Below are positions 36,061 to 44,424 of a stretch of 64,000 nucleotides of DNA, piece after piece; the first letter of the stretch is position 1; each line of letters begins with the position of its first letter. The notes under the pieces were generated by a model that made no database searches, had not been told where the DNA came from, and worked only from the letters and a program-made list of their open reading frames with translations. Both the position numbers and the translations under genes were made by a program. This DNA comes from Faecalibacterium sp. I3-3-33 (GTDB lineage: Bacteria; Bacillota; Clostridia; Oscillospirales; Ruminococcaceae): contig NZ_CP094469.1 in NCBI RefSeq assembly GCF_023347295.1, positions 2,294,001 to 2,358,000 on the forward strand, written 5' to 3'.

Positions 36061-37278
36061 TTGGATAGCATTCGACAATATTTTAAGCGCACCGATAAGA
36101 TCTATCTGCTGCTGTGCATTTTCAGCAGCGTTATGGCGGTGCTGGCGCTGTCCTCCTGGGCAGCTAAGCAGGGCAACGGCTTTGCCACCGACGAGGTGAC
36201 CGGTGCCATCATCGGCATTGGCGACTACCGCCGGGCGCTGGTGCAGGCGGGCGCTTCCGTCATTGGCATCGTGATCGCACTGCTGCTCTCCTGCGTGGAC
36301 TATCGCAGCCTTGTAAAGGTGTGGCCGGTGCACGTTGTGCTGACGTGGGGTCTGGTGCTGCCCACGCTGGTCATCCGCAACGTATCCATCGGCCCGCTGA
36401 CCATCGGCTACAACGCCGGTGATACCGACAACTACTCCTGGTACAAGCTGGGCGGCTTTACCTTTCAGCCCACAGAGCTGGCAAAGATCAGCTTTATCCT
36501 GACCTTTGCCATGCACCTGAACAACGTGCGCAGCCGCATCAACGAGCCAAAGGAGCTGGCAAAGCTGCTGCTGCATCTGCTGGTGCCCATTGCCATCATC
36601 CATGTGCAGGGCGATGACGGCACGGCCATCATCTACGGCATCATCGGATGCTGCATGATGTTTGCAGCAGGGCTGAGCTGGAAGTATATCTTTGCAGCCT
36701 TTGCGGCGGCGGGCGCTGCCGTGGCGGTAGCCTTTGCCTTTTTCAGCGATAAGATCGGCAAGGGATACCAGTGGTACCGCATTCTGGCGGTGCTGGACCC
36801 GGAAAACACCACCGGCTGGGCACCAAGCGAGACGGTGTGGAAGAACATCATCTACCAGCAGCAGCGCGGCGAGATCGCGCTGGGCTCCGGCGGCATCTTT
36901 GGCAACGGCCTATTCACCGGCCGGTATTACAGCGTACCCAACGCCCACAACGACTTCATCCTCAGCTGGATCGGCAACGTGGCGGGCTTTGTGGGCTGCT
37001 GCGTGGTGCTGGGCGTTCTGCTGGCGCTGGTGATCAAGACCTTTGCCACCGGTGCCCGCAGCGAGGATCTGCTGGGCAGCTACATCTGTGCCGGTATCGG
37101 CGGTGCCCTGATGGCGCAGATCGCGGTGAACGTGGGCATGAACCTGCGGGTGCTTCCGGTCATCGGCGTCACTTTGCCCTTCTACTCTGCCGGCGGCAGT
37201 TCGGTGCTTATGCTGTATATTTGTGTAGGATTAGTCCTTTCTGTATACTCTCACAACACCAAAAGCCTGTTCGGGTAA
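36061..37278 (+). CDS. FtsW/RodA/SpoVE family peptidoglycan polymerase
   Basis: This 405-residue protein has about ten transmembrane helices and is a SEDS glycosyltransferase that polymerises lipid II. Family motifs are NYSWYKLGGFTFQPTELAKI, LGSGGIFGNGLFTG, the catalytic-loop VPNAHNDFIL (with the conserved Asp) and PVIGVTLPFYSAGGSS (usually SYGGSS). TTG 36061 is chosen because AAAGGCGG lies eight to ten bases upstream, while GTG 36052 is too close. No penicillin-binding protein is adjacent, so RodA, FtsW or SpoVE roles cannot be told apart. Confidence 0.88.
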   Translation: MDSIRQYFKRTDKIYLLLCIFSSVMAVLALSSWAAKQGNGFATDEVTGAIIGIGDYRRALVQAGASVIGIVIALLLSCVDYRSLVKVWPVHVVLTWGLVLPTLVIRNVSIGPLTIGYNAGDTDNYSWYKLGGFTFQPTELAKISFILTFAMHLNNVRSRINEPKELAKLLLHLLVPIAIIHVQGDDGTAIIYGIIGCCMMFAAGLSWKYIFAAFAAAGAAVAVAFAFFSDKIGKGYQWYRILAVLDPENTTGWAPSETVWKNIIYQQQRGEIALGSGGIFGNGLFTGRYYSVPNAHNDFILSWIGNVAGFVGCCVVLGVLLALVIKTFATGARSEDLLGSYICAGIGGALMAQIAVNVGMNLRVLPVIGVTLPFYSAGGSSVLMLYICVGLVLSVYSHNTKSLFG

Positions 37279-37298
37279 AGAATATTCTATAATACAGG

Positions 37299-37330
37299 GA
37301 CGAGCAGCCCGTGGGCTGCTCGTCCTTGCT
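37299..37330 (+). terminator. Terminator of the FtsW/RodA gene
   Basis: Stem GGACGAGCAGCCC / GGGCTGCTCGTCC with a minimal loop, followed by TT. Confidence 0.75.
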
Positions 37331-37337
37331 TTATAGG

Positions 37338-37452
37338 TAATTTTAAAACAAGCAGCTTTTGTCGCGCTCCGCAGAGCGCGACAAAAGCAACATATAAAAT
37401 AAAAATTCCTTAAATGATGCCCAGAGCAAAGCGGAGGGCATTCAAGAGCGTC
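37338..37452 (-). repeat. Family 2 hairpin repeat overlapping a coding end
   Basis: This inverse copy has the core hairpin CTTTTGTCGCGC / GCGCGACAAAAG and ends GCGGAGGGCATTCAAGAGCGTC. The outer left arm is lost. Its right edge supplies the last three codons and stop of the ABC ATPase gene (37442-37452). Confidence 0.7.
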
Positions 37453-38026
37453 CCATCTTTTTCAGTTCCATCACCGGCCAGCCAAGGGCGCGGATGGCGC
37501 TTTCATCGTGGGTGGCCAGCAGCACCGGCTTGCCCGCGCAGCGCTGCCGCAGCAGCGTCGCCGCCCGCTGCAAAGTGTCCGGGTCCATGCCGGTAAAGGG
37601 CTCGTCCAACAGCAGGGTGTCGCTGGGTGCCCACAGCGCCCGCAGCAGTGCCACCCGCCGCTTTTGCCCGCCGGAAAGCCTGCGGGCGGGCAGCTGCAAG
37701 GCGGCAGAATCCATTCCAAGCTGTTGAAAATCACTTATAATTTGCTCTTTGTACTGGTTTTCTGCCCCCGGCAGCACCAAAGTGACGTTCTGCACCGCAT
37801 TCAGCTGGGGGCAAAGACGATCCTCCTGAAAGACCGCCGCCACCCGGCCTACGCCCTCCACACTGCCGGTGGTGGGGCGTTCCAGCCCCATCAGGATGCG
37901 CAGCAGGGTGGTCTTGCCCCAGCCGCTGGGTGCCCACAGCACCACGGGGGTGTCCACCTCCATGCACAGGTCGGTGAAGAGCGGCGCTGTGCCGAACCGT
38001 TTTGTCAGGTGTTGAAGCTTCAGCAT
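37442..38026 (-). CDS. ABC importer ATP-binding protein, SsuB/TauB-like
   Basis: This 194-residue ATPase is short for the nitrate/sulfonate/taurine class. It has Walker A APSGWGKT, signature LSGGQKRR, Walker B TLLLDEPFTGMDP and a switch histidine in LLATHDESA. The C-terminus stops soon after the switch region and its last residues are encoded within a family 2 repeat, so it may have been shortened by repeat insertion. It overlaps the permease gene by seven bases. No binding protein gene is nearby. Confidence 0.85.
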   Translation of the reverse strand: MLKLQHLTKRFGTAPLFTDLCMEVDTPVVLWAPSGWGKTTLLRILMGLERPTTGSVEGVGRVAAVFQEDRLCPQLNAVQNVTLVLPGAENQYKEQIISDFQQLGMDSAALQLPARRLSGGQKRRVALLRALWAPSDTLLLDEPFTGMDPDTLQRAATLLRQRCAGKPVLLATHDESAIRALGWPVMELKKMGRS

Positions 38027-38790
38027 TTTGTCCCCTCCTCTCCCAGCACTGCGCCTACGGCTTTATCCAGTGCAAACAGGAACAGCTTTTCAAAACCTGC
38101 GCTCAGCAGGATGATGACAAAGGTCCACGCGAACAACTCCCCGGTGGAAAGGGTGATCTTGGCGCGGTAGAGCGCATCGCCGATGCTGCCGTTGGGCAGA
38201 CCGATGACCTCGGCCGCCACGCCGCTTTTCCAGCAGATGCCCAGCGCCACGCTGCACCCCTGCCGGAAGGCCGGAAGCACCGCAGGCAGCCAGATCGACC
38301 GCAGGCGACGACCCGGCGGCAGACGAAACACCGCCGCCATCTCCAGCAGCTGCACGTCTGCCCCGGCAATGCCGGTGCGCACTACGCCGTACAGCACCGG
38401 CAGCACCATTAAAAAGCTGATGAGCACCGAAAGGGCGCTGCCCCGCACCCAGACCAGCGCCAGTATGATAAAGCTTGCCACCGGCGTGGCCTTGACCAGC
38501 TGCATCACCGGAGCCAGCAGTGCATCGGCGGCGCTCCACCGAGCGGCGCATACCGCCAGCACCACGCTGACCACTGCGCCCAGCACAAAACCCAGCAAAA
38601 TGCGCCCGGAGCTGAAGCCCACCCGCTGCCAGAAATCTGCCCTTGGCAGCAGCTGCACCAAGGTGCGCAGCGCCTGCACCGGCGATACCAAAAACACCTC
38701 CTGCCCGATGGCCATGGCTGCGGCCTGCCACACCGCCAGCCAGAACGCCACCGCCAGCAGACGGCGAAAAAATTGCTTGTTCTGCTTCAT
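38020..38790 (-). CDS. ABC importer permease, SsuC/TauC-like
   Basis: This 256-residue protein has about six helices. The coupling-helix region reads EMAAVFRLPPGRRLRSIWLP and is followed by ALGICWKSGVAAEVIG, typical of the nitrate/sulfonate/taurine permease family. ATG 38790 is preferred over the upstream frame; AG-rich GGAAGAGGG precedes it. Substrate cannot be assigned without the binding protein. Confidence 0.85.
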   Translation of the reverse strand: MKQNKQFFRRLLAVAFWLAVWQAAAMAIGQEVFLVSPVQALRTLVQLLPRADFWQRVGFSSGRILLGFVLGAVVSVVLAVCAARWSAADALLAPVMQLVKATPVASFIILALVWVRGSALSVLISFLMVLPVLYGVVRTGIAGADVQLLEMAAVFRLPPGRRLRSIWLPAVLPAFRQGCSVALGICWKSGVAAEVIGLPNGSIGDALYRAKITLSTGELFAWTFVIILLSAGFEKLFLFALDKAVGAVLGEEGTKC

Positions 38791-38919
38791 AAACTGCCCT
38801 CTTCCACTGCCTATTATAAGGTATAGTATACCATACCGTCCCGCAAAGGGGAATGACCTGTGCACCACCTGCGGCGGGGCGGCTCACGCTGTATATACTT
38901 TTATTCAACCATCGCACGC

Positions 38920-38948
38920 TTGACATGAATTTACATCCAGTGTAAACT
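38920..38948 (+). promoter_or_regulatory. brnQ promoter with inverted repeat in the spacer
   Basis: TTGACA (38920-38925) and TAAACT (38943-38948), 17-bp spacer. An inverted repeat TTTACA-N5-TGTAAA (38930-38946) fills the spacer and is a plausible repressor site. Confidence 0.75.
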
Positions 38949-39001
38949 GGATACCGTATGCGGTGCAGCTTTGGCACCAGCGCAGGAAAGAGGGGACGGC
39001 A

Positions 39002-40282
39002 TTGACACAAGCGCTCAAGGGCCGCAAGCTGCTGCTTGTCGGTTTTACGTTATTTTCCATGTTTTTCGGGGCAGGTAACCTGATCTTCCCGCCTGATCTG
39101 GGTGCAAAGGCCGGGGTAAACTTCTGGCCCGCCTTTCTGGGGCTTGCTATCAGCGCCGTGGGTCTGCCCGTTGCAGGGGTCATCGCGGTGGCACGGGCAG
39201 ACGGTCTGGATAAGCTGGCCGGGCGGGTGCACCCGGTGTTTGCGCAGGTGTTCATGATTTTGATCTATCTGTCCATCGGGCCGTGTCTGGCCATTCCGCG
39301 CACCGCAAGCACCTCCTTTGCCATGCTCACCCCGCTGCTGGGCAGCAACGCCGGGCTGCAGCTGGGGTATTCCGTGCTGTTCTTTAGCGCGGCCTTTCTG
39401 GTGGCGCTGCACCCGGACAGGCTCACCCGCTGGCTGGGCAGGCTGCTCTGCCCCTGCCTGCTGGTCCTGATCTTGATCCTGTTCGGCGGCTGCCTGCTGT
39501 ACCCGCTGGCGGCGCAGTACGCTGCGCCCACCGAGGCGTATCGTTCCGCTGTTGTGTTACAGGGCGTATTGTACGGCTACCAGACCATGGACGCCCTTGC
39601 GGCACTCAACTTTGGCGCGGTCATTGCCATGAACATCCGGGCGCAGGGTGTTGCCCTGGAGCAGGACGTGCAGCGCAGCGCCATCCGCGCCGGGCTTGTG
39701 GCGGGCGGGCTGCTGCTGGCGGTCTACGCCATGCTGGGGCACGCCGGAGCACTGACCGGTGCCGCCGCGCCCGGCCTTTCCACCGGTGCCGAGGTGCTGA
39801 CCGTGCTGGCCGAGCGGCTGTTCGGCAAAGCAGGGCTGGTGCTCCTTGCGGCCATCTTTATTCTGGCCTGCTTCAACACCTGTGTGGGGCTGATTGCCTG
39901 TGTGGGGGAATATTTCCACACCCTGCTGCCCCGCATCCCCTACCCTGCCCTTGCCGCCTTTTTTGCCGCCGCCAGTATGCTGTTCTCCAATCTGGGGCTG
40001 GCAGAGATCCTACGGTTATCCGTCCCGGTGCTCAATGCCCTGTACCCGGTAGCCATTGTGCTGATTACGCTTTCCTTTGTGCCCGGACTGGAGCAGCGCC
40101 GCCGGGTCTATCCGCTGTGCATCGGCTGCACCGCCGTGCAGAGCATTGCCGCCGCGCTGCCGCTTGGCCCGCTTTCTGCCCTTGCCAACGCCCTGCCGCT
40201 GGCGGCACTGGGCTTTGGCTGGGTGCTTCCGGCTGCTGCCGGGCTGCTGGCAGGCATCCTTTTAAGCAGAACTGAAGAATAA
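39002..40282 (+). CDS. brnQ: Branched-chain amino acid cation symporter BrnQ
   Basis: This 426-residue LIVCS-family carrier imports leucine, isoleucine and valine with Na+ or H+. It has about 12 helices and the family opening FTLFSMFFGAGNLIFPP followed by GLPVAGVIAVA. TTG 39002 is preferred because an AAGAGGGG site lies just upstream; the reading frame extends 13 codons farther without a better site, so the start is provisional. The deformylase gene follows 13 bases later. Confidence 0.92.
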   Translation: MTQALKGRKLLLVGFTLFSMFFGAGNLIFPPDLGAKAGVNFWPAFLGLAISAVGLPVAGVIAVARADGLDKLAGRVHPVFAQVFMILIYLSIGPCLAIPRTASTSFAMLTPLLGSNAGLQLGYSVLFFSAAFLVALHPDRLTRWLGRLLCPCLLVLILILFGGCLLYPLAAQYAAPTEAYRSAVVLQGVLYGYQTMDALAALNFGAVIAMNIRAQGVALEQDVQRSAIRAGLVAGGLLLAVYAMLGHAGALTGAAAPGLSTGAEVLTVLAERLFGKAGLVLLAAIFILACFNTCVGLIACVGEYFHTLLPRIPYPALAAFFAAASMLFSNLGLAEILRLSVPVLNALYPVAIVLITLSFVPGLEQRRRVYPLCIGCTAVQSIAAALPLGPLSALANALPLAALGFGWVLPAAAGLLAGILLSRTEE

Positions 40283-40295
40283 AGGAGATTTTACT

Positions 40296-40706
40296 ATGAT
40301 CCAGCCTATCATGCACGACCCGCTGTTTCTGGCGCAGAAGTCTGCCCCTGCCGCCCCGGAGGACGCCCCCATTGCGCGGGACTTGCTGGACACCTTGACC
40401 GCCCACGCCGACGGCTGTGTGGGCATGGCCGCCAACATGATCGGCGTGCTCAAACGCATCATTGCAGTGGAAGCTGAGGACGGATATCTGGTGCTGTTCA
40501 ACCCGGTCATCCTGAAAAAATCCGGCCAGTACGAAGCCGAGGAAGGCTGTCTTTCACTGGAAGGCGTGCGGAAAACAAAGCGCTGGCAGAGCATCAAGGT
40601 GCAGTACCAGACCATGGACGGCAAGCCGCGCATCAAGACCTTTACCGGCTGGACGGCGCAGATCATCCAGCACGAAATCGACCATTGCGATGGAATATTG
40701 ATTTAA
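40296..40706 (+). CDS. def: Peptide deformylase
   Basis: This 136-residue metalloenzyme removes N-formyl groups from new proteins. The three motifs are GMAANMIG (usually GLAAxQ), EGCLSLEG with the metal cysteine, and QHEIDHCDG with the two metal histidines and the catalytic glutamate. At 136 residues and with the first motif altered, it belongs to the short divergent (def2-like) class, so a second canonical deformylase elsewhere is likely. AAAGGAG precedes the ATG. Confidence 0.88.
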   Translation: MIQPIMHDPLFLAQKSAPAAPEDAPIARDLLDTLTAHADGCVGMAANMIGVLKRIIAVEAEDGYLVLFNPVILKKSGQYEAEEGCLSLEGVRKTKRWQSIKVQYQTMDGKPRIKTFTGWTAQIIQHEIDHCDGILI

Positions 40707-40721
40707 GCTTTTATCACGCAC

Positions 40722-40758
40722 AAAGCCCCCGAGGGTGTATCCCCCGGGGGCTTTGCTA
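40722..40758 (+). terminator. Terminator of brnQ-def
   Basis: Stem AAAGCCCCCGAGGG / CCCCCGGGGGCTTT around TGTAT at the end of the operon. Confidence 0.75.
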
Positions 40759-40884
40759 TGCTGTAACAGAGAAATGAAGGTGTTATTGTTCGCTTAAAAC
40801 CTCTTGCGGTGTCCTGCATCCGCTTCGACCCTTGGGCGGGTCTCGCGTCTTGCAGACCGCTGCGCCAAAAATTGCTCCCTGTAC

Positions 40885-40938
40885 TCCCCTTTTTGTCACT
40901 TGCGTGACATCTTCCCCCGGAGCGGGGGAAGTCTTTGC
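40885..40938. repeat. Intergenic palindromic repeat fragment
   Basis: TTGTCAC...GTGACATCTTCCCCCGG and CGGGGGAAGTCTTT match the subfamily at 9200-9355 and 26960-27045. It lies just after the permease gene that ends at 40960. Confidence 0.6.
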
Positions 40939-40959
40939 TCGCAGGCGGCGGTCGCAATT

Positions 40960-41826
40960 TTAGCCTTTAACACCGCCCAGAGCAACGCCGCGGACGATGA
41001 ACTTGGACAGCAGCAGGTAGACGACGATGACCGGCAGAATGGCAATAGCCACCATCATGTACACCTTGCCCATATCGAACTTCAGGAAGTCCGCGCTGCG
41101 CAGCTGGGCGATCAGGATCGGCAAGGTCTTTTTGTCGGCGGTGTCCAGCACCAGAGCCGGGATGAAGTAGTTGTTCCAGCTGGCCACGAAGGAGAAGATG
41201 GCCTGCACAGCCAGAGCCGGCTTCATGATAGGCAGCACGATCTTATTAAAGGTATAGAACTCGCCTGCGCCGTCAATGCGGGCGGCCTCCACGATCTCCA
41301 TGGGAAGGGAGGCGTCCAGATACTGCTTCATGAAGAAGAACACGGTGGGTGCCGCAATGCTGGGAACGATCAGAGGGATGAAGCTGTTTTTCAGGCCCAT
41401 CTTGGAGATCAACTGCAGAAAGCCCAGTGCGGACACCTGTGTGGGCATGGTCATGATGAGCAGGATCAGGGCAAAGGCGGCCTTTTTGAACTTGAAGTTA
41501 TAGGCATAGATGCCGTAGGCCGTCAGCGCCGAGAAGTAGACGCTGAGCGCTGCCGAGCAGGCAGACACCAGCAGACTGTTACGGATGCCGCTCACCACTG
41601 GGATGTTGGCGTCCGTAAGCACGTTGCGGAAGTTTGTGATGATGGACTTGCCCGGCATCAGCGAGAAGCCCTTTTGAATTTCGAAGTGGGTGCGGGTGGA
41701 GTTGATGATCAGCACATAGAAGAAGAACAGGCACAGAAAGCTGATCAGCACCAGCACCAGATAGCACCACGCACGGCGGGCGGTCAAGATCGCCTTTTCG
41801 GACTGGTTTTTAGGCGTATGTGCCAT
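40960..41826 (-). CDS. Carbohydrate ABC transporter permease, MalG-like
   Basis: This 288-residue CUT1-family permease has about six helices and the EAA loop EIVEAARIDGAGEFYTFNKIVLP (residues EAARIDGAGE being the conserved core). It pairs with the permease encoded just upstream. Start and stop of the two genes are two bases apart. It is last in the operon, and no ATPase is present; CUT1 systems often share a distant MsmK/MalK-type ATPase. Confidence 0.92.
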   Translation of the reverse strand: MAHTPKNQSEKAILTARRAWCYLVLVLISFLCLFFFYVLIINSTRTHFEIQKGFSLMPGKSIITNFRNVLTDANIPVVSGIRNSLLVSACSAALSVYFSALTAYGIYAYNFKFKKAAFALILLIMTMPTQVSALGFLQLISKMGLKNSFIPLIVPSIAAPTVFFFMKQYLDASLPMEIVEAARIDGAGEFYTFNKIVLPIMKPALAVQAIFSFVASWNNYFIPALVLDTADKKTLPILIAQLRSADFLKFDMGKVYMMVAIAILPVIVVYLLLSKFIVRGVALGGVKG

Positions 41827-41828
41827 AC

Positions 41829-42806
41829 TTATTTCCCTCCTTTGGCAGCAGCCTTTTTGGCTGCTTTCAGTTCCTTGCGCTGGGCCTTGGTCAGGCCGTC
41901 ATCCTCCTTGGTCAGCGAGAAGTACACGACGACGCACAGCACTGCACACACAAGGAACAGCACCACAGATACTGCACCGGCCATGCCGTAGTTCTTGCTG
42001 AACAGGTGGTTGTTCAGGTACATGATCATGGTGGTGGAGGTACGGTCGGGGCCGCCCTTGCCGTTGGTCAAAATCTGCGGCACATCGAACATCTGCAATC
42101 CGCCGATCATGGAGGTGATCATCACATAGACCAGAATGGGGCGGATCAGGGGCAGGGTGATCTTCCAGAACATCTGGTTCGGCGTGCAGCCGTCCAGCTC
42201 CGCAGCCTCGTACAGGGTGGGATCCACGCCCATAATGGCTGCCATCAGCATGATGGTGGTGTTGCCGAACCACATCAGGAAGTTCATCAGGCCCACAAGA
42301 CCACGGTTGCCCCACACGGTATTCAGAAAGCTGATGGGGGTCTTGATCCAGCCCATGCTCAGCAGCACTGCGTTCACCGGGCCGTTATCCGAGAACAGGG
42401 CGAAGAACAGCATGGCGAAGGCCGAGGCCATGATCAGGTTGGGCATGTAGATGACCGTTTTGAAGAAGGTCTGCCCTTTCAGCTTCAGCCGCAGGTCAGT
42501 GAACCATGCCGCCAGCAGCAGCGAGACGATGATCTGCGGGATAAAACCGATGATCCACAGGATCAGCGTGTTGCTGAAATACTTGGGCAGATCGGTCGCG
42601 AACAGGGTGATGTAGTTTTTCAGGCCCACAAAGTTGGGTCCGATGATCTTCAGACCGCTGCGGTAATACTCAAAAAAGCTGTAATAGATGGTGGACGCCA
42701 GAGGGATCAGCTGGAATGCCGCGAAGATGATAAAGAACGGTGCAATGAAGATATAACCCCATTTCGCGTAGCTGATCGACCCTTTCTTCTTTGTTTTTTC
42801 TCCCAT
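41829..42806 (-). CDS. Carbohydrate ABC transporter permease, MalF-like
   Basis: This 325-residue CUT1 permease has about six helices with the EAA motif YEAAELDGCTPNQMFWKITLP (core EAAELDGC). ATG 42806 follows AGGAGGG at six bases; the longer frame would overlap that site. It acts with its partner and the binding protein to import an oligosaccharide, probably cellobiose or cellodextrin judging by the divergent phosphorylase gene. Confidence 0.92.
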   Translation of the reverse strand: MGEKTKKKGSISYAKWGYIFIAPFFIIFAAFQLIPLASTIYYSFFEYYRSGLKIIGPNFVGLKNYITLFATDLPKYFSNTLILWIIGFIPQIIVSLLLAAWFTDLRLKLKGQTFFKTVIYMPNLIMASAFAMLFFALFSDNGPVNAVLLSMGWIKTPISFLNTVWGNRGLVGLMNFLMWFGNTTIMLMAAIMGVDPTLYEAAELDGCTPNQMFWKITLPLIRPILVYVMITSMIGGLQMFDVPQILTNGKGGPDRTSTTMIMYLNNHLFSKNYGMAGAVSVVLFLVCAVLCVVVYFSLTKEDDGLTKAQRKELKAAKKAAAKGGK

Positions 42807-42838
42807 GAGATCTCCCTCCTGCCGGGTCACAGCAAAAC

Positions 42839-42876
42839 CAAAGGGGCGGGCGAGATACGCCGCCCGCCCCTTTGCT
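42839..42876 (-). terminator. Intercistronic hairpin after the sugar-binding protein gene
   Basis: Stem AAAGGGGCGGGCG / CGCCCGCCCCTTT between the binding protein gene and the permeases, a position where partial termination favours binding-protein synthesis. Confidence 0.75.
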
Positions 42877-42903
42877 TCAATTTTCAGTTCGGAGTAAAAC
42901 CGC

Positions 42904-44346
42904 TTATGCGGGCCATACCACGTCGGTCAGCTCGGGGTACTTCTCCTTGATGGCGGTCTCGAAGTTTGCCTTGGCGGCATCCTCCTCCACGTTGCCGGTG
43001 AAGTAATCCTTGAAAGCGTTCTGGAAGCTCTCGTTCAGGCCCTGATCGTACGGGCCGGCGTTGGACATATCGATCTTGGTTGCAGCCTCTGCAAACAGAG
43101 CGATGTGGTTCTGGCCACCGAGGAAGTCGGACTTGTAATCGCTCTTGGCGATTTCTTCCATGGCCTTCTCGTTGTTGGTGTAATCCTGCGTATCCATGGT
43201 GATCTGCTTCATGATGGCTTCATCGCAGGTCAGCTTCAGCATAACGTCCTTGATGGTCTCAAGGTTGTCGCTGCCGGCTGCGCCGCAGATCCAGGTGCCG
43301 CCCCAGTAGTAGGGCTGAGGGCCTTCGCACACAGCGTAGTCGCCGTAGATGCCGTTGCCAACCTCTTCCTTGCCGCCCTCAGCGGTAGGAGTTGCCAGAG
43401 AGTTGCCCAGCAGGGTGAAGTTGATGCCCCAAGTGGAGTAGAAGAAGCCGAACACCTTACCGGTGGGGCCCTGATCGGAAGCCCACTGGCTGTCCCACAG
43501 GCTGGACTTGTTGTTGTAGCCCTTGTCGGTGTACTCCTTGGTCTGATCCACCCACTTCATCAGGTTCTCGTCCACGGTAACGGTGGTGCCGGTGACCCAA
43601 GGTGCGGAGACGTTGTTGGAGAAGGTGCGGTAAGCATCGTCAAAGCCGGACAGCATCTTGTAGCCCTTGGCAGCAGCCTTGGCAGCTACATCATTGAACT
43701 TATCCCAGTCGGACAGGTAGGTCTGCACCTCGGCGGGGTCATCGGTGCCCAGAACCTCCTTTGCAATGCTGCGGCGGTATGCGAACAGACCCGGGGTAGC
43801 CTGCCAGGTGGTGCCGCGCTGGCTGCCGTCCACAGAAACGATATCCTTGGTGTACTGGTACTGGCCAGCCAGATCGGAATCGGTCAGGCCGATATCCTTC
43901 TTGACATCCAGAACGTAGTCGGAATCCACATACTTCAGAGCGTAGTCAGCCTCGATCAGGAAGATGTCGATCTTGTCGTCATCGGCAGCGGAGTCCTGAT
44001 TCAGCAGAGCCTCGTCCAGCTTGTTCTGGTAGTTGTTGTTCTCGTTGGCGTTGATGGTCCACTTCACGGTGGTGCCGTCCTTCAGGGTGGTGGTGGACTT
44101 GTCGGCTGCGATCTCCTTGACCTCGGGATAGTAGTCGTTGAAGCGGCTCTGGAACTCATCATTCCAACACCAGATGTTCAGCACCTTGCCCTCGGCGGCA
44201 GCCGGAGCAGAAGCAGCTGCAGAGGATGCAGGAGCAGAGGAAGCAGCAGTGCTGCTGGAGGAACCGCCACCACAGGCTGCCAGAGCAGCACCAACAGTCA
44301 CGACACCGGAAGCGAGCAGGAAATTACGACGAGAGATCTTTTTCAT
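42904..44346 (-). CDS. Carbohydrate ABC transporter substrate-binding lipoprotein
   Basis: This 480-residue CUT1 binding protein has a Tat-like SRRNFLL motif, a lipobox ending LAAC (Cys25) and a Ser/Ala/Pro linker to about residue 50. The fold starts at KVLNIWCWNDEF. Length and aromatic-rich segments (YYWGGTWI, FGFFYSTWGINF) fit oligosaccharide binding. GAAGGAGG precedes the ATG. It lies downstream of the lacI gene, separated by a weak ACTCC/GGAGT terminator at about 44393-44410. Confidence 0.92.
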   Translation of the reverse strand: MKKISRRNFLLASGVVTVGAALAACGGGSSSSTAASSAPASSAAASAPAAAEGKVLNIWCWNDEFQSRFNDYYPEVKEIAADKSTTTLKDGTTVKWTINANENNNYQNKLDEALLNQDSAADDDKIDIFLIEADYALKYVDSDYVLDVKKDIGLTDSDLAGQYQYTKDIVSVDGSQRGTTWQATPGLFAYRRSIAKEVLGTDDPAEVQTYLSDWDKFNDVAAKAAAKGYKMLSGFDDAYRTFSNNVSAPWVTGTTVTVDENLMKWVDQTKEYTDKGYNNKSSLWDSQWASDQGPTGKVFGFFYSTWGINFTLLGNSLATPTAEGGKEEVGNGIYGDYAVCEGPQPYYWGGTWICGAAGSDNLETIKDVMLKLTCDEAIMKQITMDTQDYTNNEKAMEEIAKSDYKSDFLGGQNHIALFAEAATKIDMSNAGPYDQGLNESFQNAFKDYFTGNVEEDAAKANFETAIKEKYPELTDVVWPA

Positions 44347-44424
44347 AAGGGTAAACCTCCTTCATGGTTTTCCAATAAAAAAATTCATTCTCAAAAACTC
44401 CGCGCTGGGAGTTGTGGGCCTTTG

